From Polyangiaceae bacterium (lineage in GTDB: Bacteria > Myxococcota_A > Polyangia > Polyangiales > Polyangiaceae): a stretch of DNA of 64,000 nt. Below the pieces are notes generated by a model, which saw only the letters and a program-made list of their open reading frames with translations, was not told the origin of the DNA and did no database searches. Positions 24,236 to 32,489 of this stretch are shown piece after piece (positions within the stretch are counted from its first letter, which is position 1; each line of letters begins with the position of its first letter). The DNA is taken from positions 3,596,001-3,660,000 of the forward strand of contig JADJRH010000001.1 of assembly GCA_016712345.1 (NCBI GenBank), written 5' to 3'. The position numbers and the translations under genes are program-made.

Positions 24236-26038
24236 TTAATATTTTCGGGCGATGGGAGGATATTTAGCCAAGTCGATGTTTACCTGACGTGAAGTGTACG
24301 CGGGGCCATCCGGTGTACGCCTGACGAGCAGGTGTTTCATCCACTCTTTGTCGCTTCGTTCGGGGTAATCTACCCGTGAGTGCGCTCCCCGGCTTTCAGT
24401 GCGCGCGCGCGCCGAAACGAGCGTGGCTTCGGCAACAAGGGCCATGTTTTCCGCCTCAAAAGTGCGCACCAATTCAAGGTTGTGAATGCAGCTTGTGTCG
24501 AAAACGCGAATATGTGGCAACGCGTTTACCAAGGCTGCCATTTCGGCATTTCCGTGTGCGAGCGATGATTCATTGCGCAAGATGCCACACGTGGTTGTCA
24601 TGATGTTCTTGAGTTTGGCGATGAGAGCAAAGGCGCTGTGATGGCCGTCCTTTGAATCGGAGTAAAATCGAGACTGGATGCGTTCGCGCGCGGCCCCCAA
24701 CGTTTGATTGAACAATGTTGTTGAAGGGGCAAAAATGCCTATTTCGGAGGCGCGGCGCGCAGCACTTCGTCCGGCGCGCCTCCCAAACACCGATGCTTCC
24801 ATTAAGCTGTTGGCGCCCAACCGATTGGCACCATGAACACTGACGCAGGCACATTCACCGGCGGCAAATAGGCCCAACGCCGGTTCACCGCGCTCGTTCA
24901 AAACTTGACCATTCACATCGGTTGGAATACCACCCATGGTGTAGTGGGCAGTTGGTTGAATGGGCACCATTTGAGTGAGCGGGTCTACCCCCGCGAGGCG
25001 CCGGGAAATCTCGGCAATGTCGGGCAGGCGCGTTTCAATAATGTGCGCCCCGAGATGGGTAAGATCGAGCCAGAGGCCTTGTTTGTCAGGCCCGTGCCCG
25101 TGCCCCAAATCCAACTCGGCCTGTTCGGCGCGCGATACGATGTCACGCGGGGCAAGCTCCATGGCGCTTGGAGCGTAGTTGACCATAAAGCGCTCACCCG
25201 CGGCGTTGCGCAGATAGCCGCCCTCTGCCCGGCAGGCTTCACTGATAAGAACGCCGTGGCCGTATAAACCGGTTGGGTGAAACTGAACAAACTCCATGTC
25301 CATGAGCGGCAATCCGCTCCTGTACACCAGGCCGGGGCCGTCACCGGTGTTAATGAGAGCATTTGAATTGATAGCAAAAATCCCTGCAAACCCGCCGGTT
25401 GCGAGCACCACTGTGGGGCTCGCAAGTGCCCTGAGTGTGCCGTCGGCAATGTTGTATACAACCAAGCCGGCCGCAGTGTGATCTTCCCAAATCAGGTCGA
25501 CCACGTAATGTTCCTCGTAGATGGTTATTCCGCGCCGGAGAAGCTGATCATAGAGAGTGATGAGCAGTGCGTGGCCTGTGCGATCTGCCGCGTAGGCCGC
25601 GCGGGGGGCGCTGTGTCCGGCGAATCGGCGTTGCGCGATGCGACCGTCGGGGAGGCGATCAAACGTGGTGCCCATTCGCTCGTAGGCGAAAAGGGTATCT
25701 GCGGCTTCAAAAGCCAGTATTTCCACGGCATCTTGGTCACTGAGCCAATCGCCCGACTTGATGGTATCGAGAACCATCTTTTCAGGGCTGTCGGCGCTCC
25801 CGTCGGTGGCCGCCGGAACGAGAGGGGTTTGAGCATTTCCACCGGGTGGAACGCGCACATTGCCTATGGGAGCCGCAATTCCGCCTTGGGCAGCGGTGGA
25901 ATGGGAGCGCAGCGGGTGCACTTTTGAAACGACCGCTACATTTCGTATTCCGGCGTCGTACGCTTCAATTGCAGCCCATGCCCCGGCGACTCCGGCGCCC
26001 ACAATGACAATGTCGTGATGGAGAGTTTCGGTGATCAC
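24236..26038 (-). CDS. sdhA: Succinate dehydrogenase/fumarate reductase flavoprotein subunit
   Basis: 600 aa, full length. Dinucleotide-binding IVIVGAGVAGAWAA, the covalent FAD histidine His46 in RSHSTAAQGG, QFHPTGLYG, ISEACRAEGG and PTAHYTMGGI all fit the family, which oxidises succinate to fumarate (or the reverse). Its ATG overlaps the TGA of the upstream kinase gene as ATGA, so the respiratory operon appears coupled to a signalling kinase. Downstream, sdhB starts after a spacer containing a dispersed repeat. Direction of catalysis cannot be settled from sequence; co-location with an aerobic oxidase locus favours succinate oxidation. Confidence 0.92.
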   Translation of the reverse strand: MITETLHHDIVIVGAGVAGAWAAIEAYDAGIRNVAVVSKVHPLRSHSTAAQGGIAAPIGNVRVPPGGNAQTPLVPAATDGSADSPEKMVLDTIKSGDWLSDQDAVEILAFEAADTLFAYERMGTTFDRLPDGRIAQRRFAGHSAPRAAYAADRTGHALLITLYDQLLRRGITIYEEHYVVDLIWEDHTAAGLVVYNIADGTLRALASPTVVLATGGFAGIFAINSNALINTGDGPGLVYRSGLPLMDMEFVQFHPTGLYGHGVLISEACRAEGGYLRNAAGERFMVNYAPSAMELAPRDIVSRAEQAELDLGHGHGPDKQGLWLDLTHLGAHIIETRLPDIAEISRRLAGVDPLTQMVPIQPTAHYTMGGIPTDVNGQVLNERGEPALGLFAAGECACVSVHGANRLGANSLMEASVFGRRAGRSAARRASEIGIFAPSTTLFNQTLGAARERIQSRFYSDSKDGHHSAFALIAKLKNIMTTTCGILRNESSLAHGNAEMAALVNALPHIRVFDTSCIHNLELVRTFEAENMALVAEATLVSARARTESRGAHSRVDYPERSDKEWMKHLLVRRTPDGPAYTSRQVNIDLAKYPPIARKY

Positions 26039-29000
26039 TTTTCAAAGCGGCCCGGGGCGATCATGCGACTGATGCGCTCGGGGGATAAAATGCCATGCGA
26101 CAGAAGACGAGTGCGCCCTTCTTCGATGAGTGATTTGCCCCTTTCACCGCCGACAAGCTGGCCGAGCCGAATGCGCGCAACGGCGATGTGTACTTCCATG
26201 TCGGCGGCGCAATAGGCTCTCTCCGCCTCTTCCATGAAGTGTTGAGCGAGAACGCGATCACCTTCAACGGAGGCCACGCCTGAGCGCAACATGGCTGAAT
26301 ACGCCGCGGGGTAGTGATGCGCTTTGTCGGCTTCAATGCGAGTGATGTCTTTTTGCGCGCCTTTGAGCCATGCGGCGCGGTCACGTTGCGAAGCGCCCGG
26401 TTCTGCAGCGCATGCGATAAAGGCGCGAGCGCGTGTACACGAGCTTTCAATTCGAACGAGGTAGATCTCCAAAAAGAGCCCGGCGCGAAGTCGGCCCCAG
26501 GCCTGTTCTACCGAACGAAGCGCGTTGGTTGGGCGTCCACAATACAGATCGATCGCGGTGCTCCCCGCCATGAAAAGCACATCATGGAGGTCGAACGTTT
26601 TGCCTGTTTTTCGCGCATGAGCGCTTGTGAGCAAGGCACGGGCAGCCTCGGGTTCATCGCGCGCGATGTGTACATACCAGCCGAGTTCAAGCTGCGCGTG
26701 TTGTTCGGCGTAAAGGTCACCGCGAGCGTGGGCATCGCGAACGAAGTCGTCGTAGCGCTCGGCGAGTTCTTTCCAGCGGCCGAGTTGCATGAGCGCTGTG
26801 AAGTAGAAAATGTCGGCGGTGTCGCGCTCCCATGTGACGCCCGTGCATTGCTCTCGCAAAATGCGAGATCCGCGCTCCAAAAGCTCAAGACCGTCGCGCC
26901 ATCGACCCGACAAATACCGAGCGGCGCCGGCCATTGTTGTGGAAAGTCCAAGGGCGTGCGGATGATGGATGCGTTCGGCGAGTTCCAAACTGCGCTCCAC
27001 AACATCGGCACTTCGAGCAGCGGCTTTGGGCCCTCCCGCTGCGGAAAATACGGCCTCCAGAGCCAGTGCCCGCGCAACGCGGTAGGGCTCGCCGGCATCG
27101 AGAGCGAGGAGCAGATGGCGCGATTGATAGTCGGTGCCACGCACCGAGTCGACGAGCGAAAGACCTATTGAAACAGCCCAAATCGCGTCAATTTTGAGAA
27201 GTTCGTCGGGGGGGATTTCATGGGCGGCGCGCTCGGTGAAGTCGAGCCCGCGCAGTTTGAGGCGAGCGCGGCTTGCAACGAAGCTCACAATCGCGGCGTT
27301 TTGGCTTTGCGGCAGACGTGTTCCCAGTGAGCCGAGAAGCAGGCGAATGATCTCCATTCCGCGATCGATGTGACCGCTGATGAGGAGTTGTTCGGCCGCT
27401 TTTCGCCGCAGTTCAAGCACGCGTGATGACGGCGCTCCACGTGCGGCGGCAAGGTACGCTTCGGCGGCTTCCGCTCCTCGACCGGCATTGGTGAGCGCAT
27501 CGCCGAGGCGCTGTCGCGTTTCAGAATCGTCGGAGGCGGGGGCGAGCGAAAGCGCCCAGCGGTAGAGTCGCGCCGCGCGATCAAAGGCCAGTGCGGCGGT
27601 GGATTGGTCGGCGGCGAGTCGTGCAAAACGTCCGGCGTCGAGGAAACGGCCGGCCGCTTCATAGTGCGAAGCGAGCACTTCAGGATCGCTCTGGCCCGCC
27701 GCTTCAAGCACTTGAGCTATGCGCTCGTGTCGCTTTTGAACGGCCGCGGGCAACATGGCGCCGATCACAACGTCGCGCACTCTGTCGTGGTAAGGCTCCA
27801 ATTCTTCGTGCGATGTGCTCACGTCGGTTGTGGAGCGCACAAGCTTTCGAACGCCGAGAAGCGAGAGCATCGACTGTTCGGGAAGAACGATGTCGGATGC
27901 GCGCCACGCGACTCCAACCGCGATTGGATGACCGGCAACAGCGATTGTTTCGAGAAGCGTTCGCGCGGTCTGTGGTAGTTCGGCAATTTTGAATTTGAAC
28001 ATTTCGCCGAGATCCACCGCTGCAAGTGTGTCGAGCGATGAGTCGTCGACGGCGTTCAGGGCGGCGTGATCGGCGAGCGCTTCCACGAAAAATGGATTGC
28101 CTCCCGATTCACGCGCAATGGCTTTCACGAGGGCGGGGTTTTCACCCACGCAGTCTTCGGCGAACTGGGCCGCTTCGTCGATGGACATCGGCCCGAGTTC
28201 TATCCGCAGCGTCTCAATTCCCTCTGCGGCAAGCGTTTTGAGAAGCGGTGCGGCACTCATCGACTCGGCGCGGTAACTCGCAACGAGGAGCAGCGGCGGC
28301 GCGTCCGGCGCTCGTAGAATGGATGCGAGAAGCGCATCACTGTCGGCGTCGCTCCACTGGAGATCATCGAGCATAAGCACCAGCTGGCGTCGCTCGGCAA
28401 TGCGGCCGAAGAGTTCGCGAAGTGCGCCGAATGCCCGTCGGCGAAGTTCTGTTTCAGAAGTGATTTGGGCACCGCGCAGTGACACGGGGGCCGCACTCTC
28501 AATTTGTCGGAGCACCGGAAACATGCGCAGAAGTGCATCGGCACCGCGGGGAAGCAAAACAGCACTGCGCGTATTTGGCATGAGCTGCAAATGAATCGAC
28601 AGCTCGTCGACAACGTTGTCGACCGCTTTGTACGGCACCGATTCACGCGGGTAGCACCGACCGGTCAAGATCAGCGCTTCTTGATCGGCTTTGCGAATTT
28701 GACGGATGAACGCCTGGGTCAGCGCTGTTTTGCCGATCCCCGACGGCCCCGAAAGAACGACAGCGGCGGGGCGACCTTCCTGCGTGACGCGGAGCATTTC
28801 ATTGAGCGATTTGAGCTGTGTTTCGCGGCCGACGAAACGCCGCGGAACACCCGTGGCTCGGGCGCGCGGAACACCGTCGCGCTGTCCGCCGCCGAGTGTT
28901 CGAAGCACCTCCGCCCCGGTGGGCCGGTCTTCGGGCCTGCGTTGGAGAAGGGCGAGACACAGCGATTCGAGATAGGGCGGAACGCCGTCGGCGACGGTGC

Positions 29001-29925
29001 TCGGGTGCGGCGGATCGAGGCGCTGCTTTGACAGAAGCACCTGAAGGGGCGGGCCGTCGAAAGGGAGTTTCCCGGTGAGCGCCACGTACAGCATGACGCC
29101 GACGGAGTACCAATCGGAGGCGGGAGTAAGTGGTCGCCCAAGCGACTGTTCGGGGGACATGAACGCCGGTGTACCTACGACGGCATGTGTTTCGCGGTGT
29201 ACACCTGTGGGCCAGAGTTCGGTGATAAGGCCAAAGTCGAGAATCACCACGCGACCGTCGGGCGTGACAAGCACGTTGGACGGTTTGATGTCGCGGTGGA
29301 GTTTTCCCGCTTCGTGAAGTGCCGAAAGCCCTTCTGCAAGCTGCAAAAGCGCGCTTGGGCCTTTTTCGGCGCTCCACGCTCCGCCCGAATCGACTACGGA
29401 AATGCGAACAGGCACCGACGGAGCCGAGTCTCCACCAAGTGTACTCAATTCGAGAGTGGGCTGCTCATACCAGCGGTGCTCGCCAACGTGTACACTTACG
29501 CCCGAGGAGAGATCTTCGGGCGTCAGTTCGGAAGGGATGCGCGCGCGATCGACCGGGCCGCTGCGCAGAATGGTGACGGTGTCTGTTCCCGCGGAGCGCC
29601 GTCCATCGTTCACCGTGCCTCGCACGTAGTCGACGAAGTCGGAGCCTTCGACGAGTTCCATGGTGAAAAACCACTTTTCGCCGAAGCTCAAGAGTTCATA
29701 GAGTGTGACAAGGTTGGGATGAACGATGTCCGCGAGGGCGCGAAACTCCCGCTTGAATAGGTAGAGTGACGCGGGCTCCGTGCGTGTCAGTGCTTTCAGG
29801 GCTACGCGCGCGCCGCGCTCGGTGTCGTACGCTTCCCAAACAACGCCGAACGCACCTTCGCCGATACGGCGTCGGAAGAGGAAGCGCCGCGCACGATCGT
29901 CCTGCAAGAGCACATCGTGCGGCAT
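26035..29925 (-). CDS. Ser/Thr protein kinase-AAA-TPR regulator (PknK-like)
   Basis: 1,296 aa from ATG 29925 (a TTG at 29961 is an alternative). N-terminal kinase: RRIGEGAFGVVWEA, VALKAL, HRDIKPSNVLV and DFG, with an unusual ~85-residue insertion before the catalytic loop rich in Ser/Thr/Asp. Then an STAND-type AAA ATPase (Walker A SGPSGIGKTALT, Walker B LVLMLDDLQWSD) and a long helical TPR-like C-terminus. This layout resembles PknK/MalT-like sensors in myxobacteria but without a C-terminal HTH that I can see. The stop overlaps the sdhA start, so it may control or be coexpressed with succinate dehydrogenase. Confidence 0.87.
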   Translation of the reverse strand: MPHDVLLQDDRARRFLFRRRIGEGAFGVVWEAYDTERGARVALKALTRTEPASLYLFKREFRALADIVHPNLVTLYELLSFGEKWFFTMELVEGSDFVDYVRGTVNDGRRSAGTDTVTILRSGPVDRARIPSELTPEDLSSGVSVHVGEHRWYEQPTLELSTLGGDSAPSVPVRISVVDSGGAWSAEKGPSALLQLAEGLSALHEAGKLHRDIKPSNVLVTPDGRVVILDFGLITELWPTGVHRETHAVVGTPAFMSPEQSLGRPLTPASDWYSVGVMLYVALTGKLPFDGPPLQVLLSKQRLDPPHPSTVADGVPPYLESLCLALLQRRPEDRPTGAEVLRTLGGGQRDGVPRARATGVPRRFVGRETQLKSLNEMLRVTQEGRPAAVVLSGPSGIGKTALTQAFIRQIRKADQEALILTGRCYPRESVPYKAVDNVVDELSIHLQLMPNTRSAVLLPRGADALLRMFPVLRQIESAAPVSLRGAQITSETELRRRAFGALRELFGRIAERRQLVLMLDDLQWSDADSDALLASILRAPDAPPLLLVASYRAESMSAAPLLKTLAAEGIETLRIELGPMSIDEAAQFAEDCVGENPALVKAIARESGGNPFFVEALADHAALNAVDDSSLDTLAAVDLGEMFKFKIAELPQTARTLLETIAVAGHPIAVGVAWRASDIVLPEQSMLSLLGVRKLVRSTTDVSTSHEELEPYHDRVRDVVIGAMLPAAVQKRHERIAQVLEAAGQSDPEVLASHYEAAGRFLDAGRFARLAADQSTAALAFDRAARLYRWALSLAPASDDSETRQRLGDALTNAGRGAEAAEAYLAAARGAPSSRVLELRRKAAEQLLISGHIDRGMEIIRLLLGSLGTRLPQSQNAAIVSFVASRARLKLRGLDFTERAAHEIPPDELLKIDAIWAVSIGLSLVDSVRGTDYQSRHLLLALDAGEPYRVARALALEAVFSAAGGPKAAARSADVVERSLELAERIHHPHALGLSTTMAGAARYLSGRWRDGLELLERGSRILREQCTGVTWERDTADIFYFTALMQLGRWKELAERYDDFVRDAHARGDLYAEQHAQLELGWYVHIARDEPEAARALLTSAHARKTGKTFDLHDVLFMAGSTAIDLYCGRPTNALRSVEQAWGRLRAGLFLEIYLVRIESSCTRARAFIACAAEPGASQRDRAAWLKGAQKDITRIEADKAHHYPAAYSAMLRSGVASVEGDRVLAQHFMEEAERAYCAADMEVHIAVARIRLGQLVGGERGKSLIEEGRTRLLSHGILSPERISRMIAPGRFEK

Positions 29926-30012
29926 TGCCGGTGGATTACGAGGCCATATCCCGGTGGTCAAGGAGGCACCTCGACTCGCGCGGATTTATTGTGCCGGCGG
30001 CTCTGGGAACAC

Positions 30013-30903
30013 CTACCGTCGACGTTTGCCGAGGCCCAGCAGCGTGAGACTGTCATCGCTTCGAAAAAGCTCCACCGTGTCGCCGAAGTTGAGGTTGGCC
30101 ACGGTGTCGGGACCATCAATGTACACTCGCGCGTCGTGCATTTTTGTTCTGACAGACAACACCTGACCCGGCGACACAAGGGTTCTGAGCAGTCGAAACT
30201 TGGAGCCTGAAGGCACGTAGGGCTCCCGAACAACGAGCTGAAGTTTCTGCGAAGACAGCGGCAGAATACGGCCTCCAGCCGAACGTTGCGCGGCGGTGGA
30301 TCCAGCGGCCGGACCCATCCAAAAGCCGCTCGATTTCTGCTCTTCTTCGATGTCGCCGAGCCTCAATATGTACCGCGTTGTCGCTGCCGGCGACGCGTGA
30401 CAATAGAGCACTTCGTTGAGTACACGCGTGGTAACCACTTTGCCGTTCACGCGAACAGCCATTCGACTGAGCACCATCTTGTGAAGGTCGCCGCGCACCG
30501 CTTCGAGAATGGCGGCCTCGGCTTGCCCCTTTTTGGCGCCGCAGAAAAATCCCACCGAGTGAGATGGAGCGCTGTTGATGCCCAACATTGGCACTCTGAA
30601 AACAGCATGAGATGCCGAGAGCAACGTGCCGTCGCCGCCGACGGTGATCACGAGATCGAACGCGTCGGGATCAAATCCTTCACCGTGCCGGCCGAGCGGT
30701 GTCACTACGGCTTTGGCCTTTTTGAGCGCGGCTTTGACCTCGTCAACGGCTCCAACGTGTTCTTCGTGCGACGAAAGAAGGCGCGCCACCGTGGGGTCGT
30801 CCTTCTTAACCAAGTGCCGAATCTGCGGGCGGCGACCTCCCTGAACGTCGAGCTGCCACACCGAGCGCTTCACCACCAAACCGACACGCGGACGCGGCTT
30901 CAC
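30013..30903 (-). CDS. nadK: NAD kinase
   Basis: 296 aa. GGDGT at 89-93 (VITVGGDGTLLSASH) is the ATP-NAD kinase signature; the second conserved block is NEVLYCHA, and the glycine-rich block is GPAAGSTAAQRSAGG. It phosphorylates NAD to NADP in the cytoplasm. A GTG start at 30903 overlaps the TGA of the upstream Nudix gene as GTGA, so both belong to one minus-strand operon that may continue into the kinase/sdh genes 88 bases away. The C-terminus is slightly longer than usual and basic (GKRRR). Confidence 0.92.
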   Translation of the reverse strand: MKPRPRVGLVVKRSVWQLDVQGGRRPQIRHLVKKDDPTVARLLSSHEEHVGAVDEVKAALKKAKAVVTPLGRHGEGFDPDAFDLVITVGGDGTLLSASHAVFRVPMLGINSAPSHSVGFFCGAKKGQAEAAILEAVRGDLHKMVLSRMAVRVNGKVVTTRVLNEVLYCHASPAATTRYILRLGDIEEEQKSSGFWMGPAAGSTAAQRSAGGRILPLSSQKLQLVVREPYVPSGSKFRLLRTLVSPGQVLSVRTKMHDARVYIDGPDTVANLNFGDTVELFRSDDSLTLLGLGKRRR

Positions 30904-31599
30904 AGAGCCTCCGGGCTATTGTGCGGTATGTGTACACTTTGCAAAAGCTCTTGAAGTCGCCTCAGCGCGAGTTCTGTTTTTGCGTCTTCGAGCCCGCCGT
31001 TTCGAGCAAGTTCGAGAAGATCTTCAAGCGGAGCGTGAACAACTTCGGCAAATCGTTCCAACGGAGAGCCGTCTTCGCTGGGTACACTTCGCGAGGCGGG
31101 ATCGACGGGAACGTGGAAAAAATTGGCGTTCGGCAACCATACCCGGAGCGGGGAATGTCGCGGGCCCGAGCGGCTTTAGATCGTTTGGATTGACCTTGAA
31201 ACCAAGCTCTTCTTGCAATTCACGTGCGGCGCATTCACGCACGCCCTCCGTGCTTCGTTCGTCCTCTTCGACAAGACCGGCGGGCAGCTCCCACAGGGCG
31301 CCGAGGTCGTCGCGTTCGGGCATTGGACTTGTCTGTACGTCGCGCATGGCCACCGGGGGGCGAACCGCGGAGCGAAGGTACACATGGACGCGCCCGCGCT
31401 CATCTCGAAAATGGGCGGCCACGATCACCGCGTCGAGTCGCGAACGCGTGACGGTGTCGTACACAAAGGGCTCGCTGGGCGCGGCGCTTCCGGCGTATCG
31501 CAGACGAAATGTCTCGCGACGAACCTCCAGAAATGGCGGGGCGCCGGGGGGATCCGCGTTGTCGCGGAGGAGTTGATGCGGCGGCGGAGAGGGCAACAT
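30900..31599 (-). pseudogene. Nudix hydrolase gene interrupted by a frameshift
   Basis: The N-terminal part reads from ATG 31599 and contains an intact Nudix helix (ARELQEELGF) after LWELPAGLVEEDE, typical of ADP-ribose/ADP-sugar pyrophosphatases. At the six-base run 31117-31122 (A6 on the plus strand, T6 in the gene) this frame turns into an Arg/Ser-rich tail, while the expected C-terminus continues one base out of phase (FFHVPVDP, then ERFAEVVHAPLEDLLEL and EDAKTELALRRL) to the stop at 30900. One T fewer restores a single ~232-aa protein. Either a base-calling error, a recent mutation or slippage. Overlaps nadK. Confidence 0.8.
31117..31122. other. A6 homopolymer at Nudix frameshift
   Basis: Gene-strand reading CAA TTT TTT CCA departs from homology; with five Ts it would read CAA TTT TTC CAC GTT, giving QFFHV. 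This pins the frameshift to this run. Confidence 0.65.
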
Positions 31600-31646
31600 G
31601 CGCGTCGTCGCGGCGCAAGCATACGCTATTTCTCGTAGGCCGTGAC

Positions 31647-32489
31647 ATGTGTACGGTCCTGCTTGTCGTGGATTTTCTGAAACCCACTCGCCCTCAATTG
31701 GCTCTTCCAGTGGTGGCCGCGCTGCTCGTGTGCACCGGCCAAGCGAGGGCGGATTCCGCGGCGGTGCGCTCATCCAAACCGACTGCGGCAGTGGTCCACC
31801 CGGAGGACTTCGGCGACCCCGCAAAGGTGGAAAGTGCCCTTTTGGCGGCAGCCCAACTGGGCAACAAGGCCAAGCCTTTTGCGCCCGCGATCGAGGATCT
31901 GCTTTCGGTGGGGCTGCCGGCGCATCTTGCGGTGTCGGCGCTGACCGCCCTTTCGGCGATCGGCTCACCTTCGTCGAGCAAAGTGGCCGCAGTGTACCTT
32001 TCGCACCGCCGCTCGGCTGTTCGCGTGGCAGCTGCAAAAACGCTGGGCGCAACCGGAGGTGAAAACGCTGTGCAAGCCCTCGGGCGTGCTCTGCGTTCAA
32101 ATGATGCCGAGGTTCGGCTCGCCGCGGCGCAAAGTTTGGGCTCCGTTGGGAATGCCCAATCGGTGTCGGATCTCGCAAAGGCCTTTGATAGAGGTGTACA
32201 CACCGCGGCGCTTTCAATTGCGCGCCTCTGCGACGACACCAACTGCGATGAGATCATCACGCGAACTGCGCGGCTCTCGGTCGAAGCGCAGCGAGAGTGC
32301 TTTGTTGCGCTCCTCGCTCGCAAAACGCCGCTCGGCGACCCGAGTTTCAGCCGTGTGGCAACGGCAGCCAAAACGGCGGGGATCACGTTTACGAACAGTG
32401 AATTGAAAGCGCTCTTTGGAAAGCTGAAGTTGTCGGATGTCGCCAAAGCGAAAATTCAGCTTTTGGTGAGCGACCAGGTGAAAAAGTGA
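31647..32489 (+). CDS. Secreted HEAT-repeat protein
   Basis: 280 aa from ATG 31647; a GTG at 31668 is another option. An N-terminal signal (LALPVVAALLVCTGQARA) precedes HEAT-like helical repeats: SSKVAAVYLSHRRSAVRVAA, then GRALRSNDAEVRLAAAQSLG, and others. The repeats mostly mediate protein-protein contact; no catalytic residues are evident. A GTGTACAC palindrome lies in the coding region at 32194. It is divergent from the Nudix gene and its TGA overlaps the GTG start of the propeller lipoprotein, so the two are coupled. Confidence 0.72.
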   Translation: MCTVLLVVDFLKPTRPQLALPVVAALLVCTGQARADSAAVRSSKPTAAVVHPEDFGDPAKVESALLAAAQLGNKAKPFAPAIEDLLSVGLPAHLAVSALTALSAIGSPSSSKVAAVYLSHRRSAVRVAAAKTLGATGGENAVQALGRALRSNDAEVRLAAAQSLGSVGNAQSVSDLAKAFDRGVHTAALSIARLCDDTNCDEIITRTARLSVEAQRECFVALLARKTPLGDPSFSRVATAAKTAGITFTNSELKALFGKLKLSDVAKAKIQLLVSDQVKK

